Assembly: GCA_029168955.1 (NCBI GenBank)
Contig: JAPDOI010001068.1
Span: 124,001 to 188,000 of the forward strand
Length of the DNA stretch: 64,000 bases
Direction of reading: 5' to 3'
DNA from: Aplectana chamaeleonis
Taxonomy: Eukaryota > Nematoda > Chromadorea > Rhabditida > Cosmocercidae
The notes under the pieces: generated by a model
What the model was told of the DNA's origin: nothing
What the model saw: the letters and a program-made list of their open reading frames with translations, nothing else
The model's database searches: none
Program-made: the position numbers and the translations under genes
In this document: piece by piece, positions 22,348-32,000 of the stretch
Numbering within the stretch: position 1 is the stretch's first letter
Layout: every line of letters starts with the position of its first letter

Positions 22348-22850
22348 TTCAAAGGCAGTAGACACGCTCGGAAATCATATCCATTTTATGATATAAATCG
22401 AACGCTTGAAACTGGTAGTAAGAGGAACTAACGAAAAAAATCAACGGAAACTATGCAAATAGAGGAATAAGGGTTATATTTGTTATCAGGTTAAATTGGA
22501 CGAGTTACATTGCGCGCGGTTGAAACAGTTGGTATTACCGACAAAACGGTTGAAATAGCTAAGCCGCTAGACTCTTACAGCCTTCACTAGAACGCTCACC
22601 TCATTGGAAACATCAAAAATCAGGCAGTGGCCGTACTTGAACGATCAATCGTGACGAGTTTGTATTGGGGGCGGGGCTGTACGAAGCTCATGGGCGGGGT
22701 TGTCGATTTTTTCCGACTCTCATTGCTCTAATTTAGTAGTTTTGACTAGTTTTTGACGCTTCCAACGCCGCGAGCCTTTCACTAGGGGCCATACGACTTC
22801 AGTAACGTAAATATCTCAACAACCTTTTCGAGCGTGTCTGCTACCTTTAG
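22348..22850. mobile_element. TTAA-clan element, sister of 55528-56019
   Basis: Ends TTCAAAGGCAGTAGACACGC / GTGTCTGCTACCTTTAG are inverted. The target TTAA has decayed to TTCA on the left. The interior matches the element at 55528-56019. Confidence 0.6.
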
Positions 22851-22854
22851 GGCA

Positions 22855-23684
22855 TATGATAAGCGAATTCTTCCCTCGCCGACTAATTTTTGGTTTTTGT
22901 TTGAGTTTATCATGATTGGGTAGTTAAATTCCGAAGGCACAGTCTAAATTTAGGGTGAAACTCGATATTTTAGCCCGCCTACCATGTAGAACATCCCTTC
23001 CAAGCGCGAGATCTAAACGTCTCCCCTTCCCCCACTACCCCAAAAGCATTATCAAGCGTTCAGTCCCGACGAGGGAAAATGGAAGAACTGGTTTGTGTAG
23101 CGATGCTAAATTACAAAATTTACATTAGCAGAGTTCTTGGTTTTCTTTTCGGGGCGGTTTGCGCGGTCAGGCTTTTGGGGTAGTGTGGGCGGCGACAACT
23201 TTTCCCTTTAGTTTCTCTCTTACTTGAGAAAAATTTAGGTCTCCCGATTGGCAGGGTTGCTACATACGCTGGGCGGACCATAATACCATATTTTACCCCT
23301 AAGGTTGAAATGTGCCCTTCAAACCCACCTACCGCTACGCGCAGTGGCACCCGCAGTTCTGCCTCTCACTCCTTTGCTTATTTTGTAAGAACTGATGGTA
23401 TGTTTGTGATGTCTGCTATCTAATTGTTTTTGATCTCCTGTTGATGTTCAGTAAATGTTATTGCCTGTATAATAGTAATAAAAGTTTTGTGTCCCAATAG
23501 TGGAAGAGTAGAAATTCAGACGATCCGCTTATTGATAAAATGGTGAAATAGTGCTTAGGATGTAAGAAAAGCGCAGCTCGAATTTTAGTAACATGAAACC
23601 TTCTAATAGCCGCCTAAACCGGCGAAAAATTGGAAGCGGTCAAGGGAGAGTGTTGTCTGGTCAAGAGGGCCATTGTGTAGGGAT
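22855..23684. other. no gene recognised
   Basis: Frames present are short, with no motif or splice support. Confidence 0.4.
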
Positions 23685-23687
23685 TTA

Positions 23688-23811
23688 AGCCGGGATCATA
23701 CTTCCTGCGTCTGGCGACGCGATGCAGTGTTTATCGCCCATATCGATCAAAAATCGATAGACCCGATGTGCACTGTCGCCGTCGCTGGTCGCGGCAAGTA
23801 TGATCCCGGCC
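23688..23811. mobile_element. PIF/Harbinger-like MITE, TTA target
   Basis: The 124-bp element has ends AGCCGGGATCATACTT / AAGTATGATCCCGGCC and TTA on both sides (23685-23687 and 23812-23814). Confidence 0.7.
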
Positions 23812-24080
23812 TTAGTGGAGCTACGATCCGCTACCCTTCATACCCTTCATTGCCTGAAGTAGCGGAAACATTACAGTCCCGATCCTAAACTTTGGTTTTA
23901 GGATCGAAGTTCTTACGATTCCCACTTGTGATATTTTGGGCCAAAATTCTTGAGGACCCTCTTTACCACCCGTTGAGAAGTTACACAACCGCGCTTGACC
24001 ATGGGTATAGTTTATGTCTGCTTTGAATTAGGTAAAGGGCTTTCTTTGCAATTCTATAGTGGCTATTTTTGTGGTAAAGC

Positions 24081-24481
24081 AGCCGATTTTCCTTACATTG
24101 TTGCGATACACCATTGCGGCTCATCACTCTATACAGCACATGATCTTTATTAATGGTTTTTCCACATCGTGCTGTGTATTTGTCCGTTCAGGGCAATGCA
24201 CTGATTTGTGCGATAAGAGCGCTTTTGTAGTTTTGAGTGCTTTTAGAGTTGCAGATTGCATCGTCGCGATATCGTAATCACAAGGCAACAAATGCGACAG
24301 CGCGACCATGTAATCTGCGCTCTAATCTAACACTACAAATGCGCTCTAATCGCACAAATCGGTGCATTGCCCTGAAACGGACAAATACACAGCACGATGT
24401 GAAAAAAACCCTAATAAGGATCATGTGATGTATAGAGTGATGAGCCGCAATGGTGTATCGCTACAATGTAAGGAAAATCAG
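24081..24481. repeat. foldback, about 160-bp arms
   Basis: AGCCGATTTTCCTTACATTG at the left is mirrored by CAATGTAAGGAAAATCAGCT at the right. The arms stay alignable through ACACAGCACGATGTG and its partner. Confidence 0.65.
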
Positions 24482-24489
24482 CTGTTTTT

Positions 24490-24695
24490 CCTCGAAAAAT
24501 AGTTTCAGTAGACTACCAGTAAATTCTACTAGATTACTACAAAATTCTACTGGATTACCAGAAAATTTCACTAGATTACCAGAAAAATCTAGTAGATTAC
24601 CAGAAATTTACCACTAAATTACCGCCCGATTCTAGTAGATTTTTGTGGTAAATATCTGGTAAATGACTGGATTTTCAGTAGATTTTTTTCGGCCT
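24490..24695. repeat. TTACCAGA/CTAGTAGATT element, copy 2
   Basis: Same family as 5856-6125, inverted relative to it. It ends in TCAGTAGATTTTTTTCGGCC. Confidence 0.55.
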
Positions 24696-24699
24696 GAGA

Positions 24700-25560
24700 G
24701 ACTGCCGTAATCTCTCGGAGAACTTCTTTTGAAATCAGACCTTATGTTTGCGCCCATCGCTGCAAAAAAAATGAAGCTTTAACCAAAAAATGTCACAATC
24801 TCTTCAGAACCCCATGGAGGGTAGTTCAATACCGTTTTTGATACTGTGGGGTCGGCATAAAATTGACCATTCAATCTTTGCCCAAGTTGGGTGTTCCGAA
24901 TTCGCTCGCAGTTTTTCGAATTTTTTTCGGCAGGTTACGGTAGCTAAATTTTTCTTCCTCGACGATCTTTATACCATATATTATCTTGCCGGAATAGATT
25001 CGAGGATGTAACTCTCTCATTGAAAGGGTACAATGGACCTCTCAGATTTAAATAAGAAGAACCTCTACTTGTTTCATTTTTCGTTTAGTTCTTTGTTCCA
25101 TACTGCAATTGTTTGATTTGTTTGTCATACATCCTGTTTTTTTCTCGACGCACCTTAGCGTGCATTCTAATGAATAAAATAAATAATGAATAAATAAATG
25201 GTATTGTGCCTACAGAGCTTGCTTTTCTTCGGCTCATTCCTTTTTTCGATAGGACTACTTGTGCATCTGGGGTGAAGCTTTTACGAGTAAGTAAGCAGTA
25301 GTCATTCGCAGGATTGAGCCCACAAGTCAATTACCGGCGAATGCCATGAAGACCTCTTGCCCTTTGTTTCGGAGGCAAATTCAGTTTGTTTCTTCGCGTG
25401 CTTGTGCGGAGCGCAGGGAAGGCTGCGAGAAAATGTTGAAGAGAAGGAGACACAACATACGCGCGTACACGCAGGCGATCGGCAACAGAAGATTACACTA
25501 CGAAATAGAGGTTATGAGATGATTATGACGGCGAGGTGATGCGTGTGATACCATATTCCT
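24700..25560. other. no gene; retroposon-like TTTATT tail at 25160-25205
   Basis: On the minus strand, 25330-25140 ends in repeated TTTATT words, like the simple tail of a retroposon. The domain content is unrecognised. The stretch 25370-25490 resembles 7580-7650 (GAGAAGGAGACACAACATACGC). Confidence 0.35.
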
Positions 25561-25563
25561 TTA

Positions 25564-25922
25564 GGGCATTGTTATACCCCACGACAGGCCTGTCGCGGTC
25601 GCAGAGCTCTGCTACGTCGCTGTCGCTGAGGGCCAGCAGTCGCTGTCTCTCAGGGCCAAGAAACACCCGGCACGATGCCGGATTTGGCTGGGTCGCACCC
25701 GTCGCAGTTCACTGCACTGCGACGGACAGCCGCGACAGCGACCGATTACTGCACGGTTTCCACATTTCAGGCATAACATCCCCTTTCGAGGCAGCGACCG
25801 CGACAGGTGTTGCAAACTGTTCTTGCGACAGCATTTTTCTACTGTGTGGGCCTGGTCCCGGCACGATTCGTAACAGTTGACCGCACCTGTCGCGGTCGCA
25901 AACTTCAGGTATAACAATGGCC
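25564..25922. mobile_element. PIF/Harbinger-like MITE, GCGACCGCGACAGG family
   Basis: Ends GGGCATTGTTATACC / GGTATAACAATGGCC with TTA on both sides (25561-25563 and 25923-25925). The interior is made of GCGACAGCGAC-type words. A partial copy lies at 51811-52125. Confidence 0.75.
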
Positions 25923-25998
25923 TTACGCCATGGTGATTTTTTAAAAAGATGGAGCTGAGCGCCGTCGAGCCTCGGGCTCAACTATTTTTGCCGGAGAG

Positions 25999-26274
25999 CT
26001 ACCATCCATCATGTCTGTTTGAGTTCCTCGTCAATATCCTTGATAGATTGGAAAGGGTATTTGCTGAATTGTGCCAGGCTGGTGACAGCACGAGTGCGTT
26101 TGTGCTCACGTAATCAATGGAATAATTTGATGCGAAAACTAATCCATTGGATGTGAAAGCCCAGTAAACTCCAAATACCGTGCGGTTCCGATTGCCACAA
26201 CAGTCGTAAAATGACATGTGTGTGGGTGCGGCTGCAGAATCTATTCCAACATCGATGCCTATTTTATTTATTCG
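25999..26274 (-). CDS. putative last exon of an unknown extracellular protein
   Basis: After a good acceptor (TTTCCGCAG) the frame stays open for 91 codons to TAG. It contains KIGIDVGIDSAAAP, SFYDCCGNRNRTVFGVYW and three N-glycosylation sequons (NRT, NYS, NLS). The look is of an extracellular or luminal domain. I do not recognise the family. A possible donor (GTAGCT) overlaps the stop, so the gene might continue. No upstream exon could be joined with a matching phase: the nearest candidate, with donor GTCAGT at about 26383, has an in-frame stop. Confidence 0.4.
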   Translation of the reverse strand, partial: RINKIGIDVGIDSAAAPTHMSFYDCCGNRNRTVFGVYWAFTSNGLVFASNYSIDYVSTNALVLSPAWHNSANTLSNLSRILTRNSNRHDGW

Positions 26275-26517
26275 CTGCGGAAATCCTAGGGATCTCTTTT
26301 AGAAAGCGGCGAATTCAGGTGGAATTGGTCGTGATTTTCGTAGTGAAATGTGATTGAGAGATGAAAAGTATACTGACTCGGTAATCGAAGGGATTTTCAG
26401 TGATCAGACAAGAGTTTCAACCATGTTTTTAATATATTTACTCTGAGACTGCTCGGTTTAATTTCTTCATGCAGAATTTTGTGAATTTTGACCAACAGTA
26501 AGATCAGCCCATACCAG

Positions 26518-26677
26518 AGGCCGGATTCATCAAAGCATTTTCAGCGGTAAGTTAGCGTTATCGGCTAACCGCGATCGTTATCAGTAAGTCAGCAAGCCTA
26601 AAAATACCTGATAACGGTTGCGGTTAGCCGATAACGCTAACTTACCATGGACAATGATTTGATGAATCCGGCCTCAG
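26518..26677. repeat. 160-bp MITE with GGCCGGATTCATCAAA ends
   Basis: GGCCGGATTCATCAAA and TTTGATGAATCCGGCC at the two ends. The GGTAAGTTAGCGTTATCGG word is inverted inside. Confidence 0.7.
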
Positions 26678-26693
26678 AAGTTTTTCTCCCTTG

Positions 26694-27370
26694 CCGATTT
26701 TTGGTTTCAGATTTGAATCACGCCGCATTGTAGCCAACACTAAAATCTGCCCACACCTGGGTTACCTCCCTTGCCCTACGGTGCAGCCGAAGGCTGCATC
26801 GTTCATTCTGGGTTTCAAATGATTCAAACCACTCCGAATTGCAGCCAACACTAAAATCTGCCCACACTTGTGGGTTAACTCCCTTGCCCTACGGTGCAGC
26901 CGAAGACTGCACCGTCCATTCTGGGTTTCAAATGATTCAAACCACTCCGAATTGCAGCCAACACTAAAATCTGCCCTCACCCGGGGGTTACCTCCCTTGC
27001 CCTACGGTGCAGCCGAAGGCTGCACCATCCATTCTGGGTTTCAAATGATCCAAACCACTCCGAATTGCAGCCAACACTAAAATCTGCCCACACTTGTGGG
27101 TTAACTCCCTTGCCCTACGGTGCAGCCGAAGACTGCACCGTCCATTCTGGGTTTCAAATGATTCAAACCACTCCGAATTGCAGCCAACACTAAAATCTGC
27201 CCACACCCGGGGATTACCTCCCTTGCCCTACGGTGCAGCCGAAGGCTGCACCGTCTATTCTCGGTTTCAAATGATTCAAACCACTCCGAATTGCAGCCAA
27301 CACTAAAATCTGCCCACACTTGTGGGTTAACTCCCTTGTCCTAAGGCTGCACCGTCTCCTCTGGGTTTGA
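26694..27370. repeat. 113-bp tandem repeat with 226-bp higher-order unit
   Basis: About six 113-bp units, each with a GGTGCAGCC-GAA-GGCTGCACC hairpin. Units alternate between a CCCGGGGGTTACCTCCC type and a CTTGTGGGTTAACTCCC type (also GAAGGCTG versus GAAGACTG), so the true amplified unit is the 226-bp dimer, about three times. Confidence 0.85.
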
Positions 27371-27493
27371 AGTGATTTCAACCTGATATCCTTTTTCTTG
27401 CTTCCGCGGTTGTGCCGGCAATCCCTTTCCCATCGCCGAAGAACCGTTTCTGTGTTAATGTTTGCTGAGAGTCCGATGGCAATTTTATTACAG

Positions 27494-27721
27494 ACGTTGT
27501 TTTCGGTGTGTGTTGTGTAATTGCACCATACACTGTAATTCACGGCTGTCGCGGCAGTTTGTACCGCACGATATTTTTCGTCTAGTTGAAAGGCCACTGT
27601 CATTGCACTCACAGATTGTTGAAACATTTGTGACAGTTATGGACTGTATACTTGCTAACGAATATAGTGACTGCATGGTTCACACGGAGGATAAGTGGTA
27701 CAAATTATCTACGCTAGTGTG
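27494..27721 (+). CDS. putative internal exon of an unknown gene
   Basis: A strong acceptor (TTTTATTACAG) and a consensus donor (GTGAGT) bound 228 nt that stay open in one frame. The exon begins with a cysteine cluster, RCFRCVLCNCTIHC, and ends DCMVHTEDKWYKLSTLV. The cysteine spacing hints at a metal-binding module, without a family match. The neighbouring introns would hold the 113-bp tandem array upstream and a MITE plus a transposase relic downstream. The minus strand is also open here (one frame with CECNDSG), so strand is not certain. No partner exon was identified. Confidence 0.4.
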
Positions 27722-27874
27722 GTGAGTATTTGCCCCAACCCGACGTGTAATCACCTAGGCGCTAAGAATCGGATGAAAGTTGATTCCCATTTTTTGATGA
27801 CATAAACGGATTACGGGGTGATTCATGCCATGACCTCCCAGGTCCACGCCTTAGTACGCCTACAGCGCTATTCA

Positions 27875-28080
27875 TACTACTCAACGCCAGCGCGGCACGC
27901 GCGTGAGGGGTCGTTTACACTTCCGCTTCCAAGCGGCGCGGCAAAGTTCAATTCCAGAATATTGATAATGGGGCGCGGCACGATCATTATCATAGTTGCA
28001 CAGCGCCGCGCCACTCAGCGGCGGAAGTACGAATGACCCCTGACGCGCGAGCATGACGTTGAAGTATGAATGGCCTGACG
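27875..28080. repeat. MITE, CATACTTCAACG-type ends
   Basis: GCTATTCATACTACTCAACGC at the left is mirrored by TTGAAGTATGAATGGC at the right. The inner arms GTGAGGGGTC / GACCCCTGAC are inverted too. Confidence 0.55.
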
Positions 28081-28165
28081 CCACTCCCGCGCAGCAGGTG
28101 ATTGACCCCCGTTCCGCTATGGCGTCAGAGGCCGCAACAGCCTTTTTAGCATGTTCATTATTAAT

Positions 28166-28180
28166 CGCTCCAGCCGCGAA
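28166..28180 (+). repeat. half copy of the mobile GAA hairpin
   Basis: CGCTCCAGCCGCGAA is identical to the left half of the hairpin at 43154 and sits exactly where the Tc3-like transposase frame breaks off. Confidence 0.5.
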
Positions 28181-28672
28181 TCTCGTCGGAGAAAATAACC
28201 TGAACAATTTTAAGCTCACTTTTCAAGTTTTCTTGGCTTCTGGGCGACCGCCTTACCTTTGTCCAGTCGGTTGCCAAGTCCTTTCTTACAGATTCCAGTC
28301 GAGCTTCTCTATGGTTGGCGGACAATGACTGGACCTTCTTCACAACCTGGCGGACGATGTTTTCATTGCCGTTTAAGGTGCTCCAGACAGTCGTTTTCGA
28401 AACATCAAGCGATAATTCAGACCTGACTTGATTCAGCGACAGCGCGCTGCTGGAACATAGGCAACCGATCCTTCGGGCATCCTGACTGGTGACCTTCTTA
28501 GGGAGTCCGGTAGACTTCGCTTTCCATAAGAAGTCGGATCTCTAAGAAACTGCCCAACACAGTGTTGCGAACGTTCGATTTGGGCCGCTATTCTTCGCTG
28601 ACTCAGTCCAACAGAGGCGAGGGCACGAATCTGGGCTTGTTCAGATGCAGTAAGAGCAGTACCACGTCCCAT
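28181..28672 (-). pseudogene. Tc3-like transposase fragment (Tc1/mariner superfamily)
   Basis: The N-terminal helix-turn-helix region is clear: MGRGTALTASEQAQIRALA, then LSQRRIAAQIERS and FLRDPTSYG, as in Tc3-type transposases that bind their own inverted repeats. A one-base frameshift after SYGK moves the frame. It then continues through VTSQDARRI, NHREARLESVRKDLATDWTK and, after a 57-bp GT-AG intron (28256-28200), VIFSDE, which holds the second catalytic aspartate of the DDE/D core. The rest of the catalytic domain is missing, replaced by a hairpin half and unrelated sequence. Two lesions make it non-functional. Confidence 0.8.
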
Positions 28673-29068
28673 ACTAGCAACAACGATATGCGATTTACTC
28701 ACGTCAATGATATGTAATGGACTTTTAACGGGAAATTTTTCGGAGTAAGAAGTTTTCATTTTCACAGTGTGAGCCTATCATTTCTGAACGCTGAAAAATC
28801 CGAAAATTCATCTTAAAATTGTTCAAAATCGTGGGGTATTCTTAAGATTGAGTATGCACAAGTTTTTTGCACTGCTGGATTCAATAGTAAACAGTATGGA
28901 TCGCCAAACTGTGAAGCGTTATGCACAGGTTCGATTCCTGCTTTAGACAATGTTTCGCAAATTTTGTTCTTCAGTGCAATAAGTTTCATGATATACATTT
29001 AGTATGTAACGAATACAGTTAATTGTCAGTTCTCTAAGAGTATCTCTTTTGGGCGCTCTCCTGTCTTT

Positions 29069-32000
29069 TCAGTTGCCGAAGAGTGATGTAAATGACATGA
29101 AAATTTCAAATATGTCCACAAACAGCATCAGTGCTGCATACACATAATCCTCAGGAGAAATCTCATATCTGCGTCCACCCAAGATCATCTAGAATTGATC
29201 AAATCAATATTTTGAGAAAAATTGTGACGTGCTGTTAGTGTACAGGATAAGGAAACCTGGGTATCATATGCTAGATAAACCATGAATAAGGCGCAGATGA
29301 CACATGAGAGTATGGTGTGCAGCACCTAAAAAGAGTTCAACTAAAAAAATTGTCGCACCCAGTTGTTTTCTCAAAAAAGTTACCTTGATATACACAAAGA
29401 TACTAGTAATCGCCACAGCTATTGCAAAAATGAACACACCCATACTCGCAGCAGCAATAAGAAAAATGCAACTGAATTTTAGGAAAAAAATTAGAAGGGT
29501 AAGTAGTAGAAGACATCTGTAAAAATTGGCAACCCAGTGATATCACATGGACAACAGGAGGCAATCAGGATAATGCCAGCACATGAGACAGTGGTCGTGA
29601 CCAGTGCTAAACCAACCGCCTGCGGCCCGGCTGCCGCACATAACGCCATCGCAGCGACACCAGCAGCGAGCGTCTGAATATTGCATAAGTAAAGCCAAGA
29701 CTTTGTGAGGATTTGGTCTAATTGATGGCCATAGACTTTCGTTATAGTTGCCCTTATTCAGAAGAGTAAACAAGTTGCTTGTAACATAAAAGGGAGAGAA
29801 CAAGTCACTTGTAACATATCTCAACCGATGTGAGTTGCTTGCAACTTACCTTGGGCCGTGCACATTACCCGAGATATACCCAGGGCGCGCGTACACGCGG
29901 TATGAGATATGTTGAATGCAACTTGCGCGACCCGTGATCAACCGCAAGTGAGACATGCATCAGCCCAGAGATGTCACAAGTAACTTGCTTGTGACCGTTT
30001 ATGTTACAAGTAACTCGTTTTCTTCTTTCTGAGCTCTCATCATGCTGCCGATATGTTAGGAAATTTCCAAAGTCCGATTGCGCGGCGACGCGATCGCTAA
30101 CGATGCGGCGCGACTATCGCATCGCTCTGAGAGTGGCACCGCACCACACCATGAATGCCGCGCGACGAACCTACGCCACGATGCATTATTACGTACATTA
30201 TGCAAGAAGGAATACTGTTTTTGTGATATTGTCTACATTTTCCATGCGCACCATCTTTATATGTATCACATCTGCTCCTACATGTATCACGTCTCTAACA
30301 CCTGTGTACTGGGCTACACAATCGGACCTCACCGGCTGCGTACGGGCGCGCCGCGTGCTCTATTCTGTTAGATAGCCTGCGATAGGATAAATATGTCATC
30401 TCGGAAGCATTCTGAGACTATCCCTAGGATTCTTAAACTACAGATTGTTTACCGTATCGCAGGCTATCGAGCAGGAGTGAGCAGGCTGCGCGACCGCACA
30501 GAGCCGGGGAGGCTCGACCATGTAGTCCACTACATCGCAGTCATCTACTGTGCTTATCTGGGCACAGTCGGTACGCAATCGCGTCTCGACACGCTTGGTA
30601 CGGTCCCGAGTCGGAAGAGCTTCCAGCGTCGCAGCCGTTCCGATCTTGCTGCCTCTTGATGGTGGACGGTTTCGAAACTGAAAACTAAGAAAACAACTGA
30701 ATAAAAAGCTACATTGAGTCGGATTTGGCGATGGAAACTCGACTGACATCAGCGCGTGCGGCCGCAAAGCGTGTTAAATTTCAATCAATGAACCGAATTT
30801 GGCCTCATTTAGTCAAAAACATTGACTGAAATGCTTGCTTTTGTTGTTCAACTGTTTTTATTCGGTAAATTTGCATTTATTTCTTCCTCTGAATGTCGAT
30901 GATTTTTGACTGCTCGGCATGGCACTGCGATCTTTTTGCGCGCCGCTGGGCACGTGTGCACGAACTGGCACCTTTGGGCAATAGAAACTCTAATTCTAGC
31001 CCTTTTTTCACCGCAATACCTTCCTAGTTTTTCAGCTGTTTTTGATCTAAGCTGATTTTTGTAGTTTTTTCGATGACGTTTTTCATCGTGACCAATGCCT
31101 TCAACGAAATGCAGAATCAACGTGTCAACGCATTAACGAGTTAACGCGGTTTTTTTTTCGAGTATTAACGATAAACGCTTAACGAAAAAAATATGTTTCA
31201 TTAATGCACACCCCTGCTACACACCGCTAATCGGGGGAAGGCCGAGAAAGCCAGCTTTTCGTTCGGCATAGGCAAATTATTGCTACACGTTGCTAATGAA
31301 GAGGAAGCCGGCCGCCAACCCAGCCTATCTTTCCGCGAAGCCATTGAAATGCTACGCAATGTTAAAGGCAAGGTTCGGTCAGATTTTGACACCACAGAAA
31401 TTCGAGTTAGATAGATTAGGCTGGTCTAACTGGACATCGTGTGAACGTTTCACAACCTCTAAGTCCGTATTTCTGGAGAAAACAGCCTGAAAGTCAGGGA
31501 TCACGGTATTCACAGCATGATAGTCATGGCTGGACTGACCGATAATTACACAGCACTTTTGAAGAATGCGTGGACAACCGTTAAAATATGGACGATGGCC
31601 ACACTTTTCTGACTTTTCTTGATCATCGGCTAACGGCAGTAGCTGGAATAACTTGAAGAATACCGGTTTTTACGCAGTTTTCGCATGTTCCTAGGGACTA
31701 CCTGTAGCAAGAGCACCGAATTAGGGGGGAAATTTCAATATCGAAATTCTTCCCGGACCCTGCCTTTAATGGGGGGAGGCTAGCTAAGTCGGCTTATCGT
31801 TTGTCGAAGCTAATGCACCAGCGGCAAGCAGGCGTTAGGAATACTATTATTTGCAGCAGGGATGCTCTGAATAAAAACATTTTTTCATAGTGCTCCCTAG
31901 CAGAGCCGTTCTTCAGTAGCAGAACTTTTGTCTTACTTTTTGTCAGATCTTTTTATTAGGCTATCCAGAACAGGCCGGCGAAGACGTGTTCGCCAGCGGC

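Noticed and set aside
26762..27319. Series of ~70-codon frames on both strands
   Set aside because: They recur every 113 bp with the tandem repeat unit and are repeat artefacts.
27386..27676. Minus-strand frame with a CEC...C...C pattern recalling an AWS/pre-SET cysteine cluster
   Set aside because: The spacing is off, the frame stops soon after, and the opposite strand has better splice sites.
28860..28950. tRNA-like T-arm ACAGGTTCGATTCCTG
   Set aside because: No matching acceptor stem, D-arm or anticodon arm within 75 nt upstream. A similar motif at 59944 fails in the same way.
30001..30375. 124-codon plus-strand frame inside TMBIM intron 4
   Set aside because: No motif, antisense to a confirmed gene, and partly built from repeat sequence.
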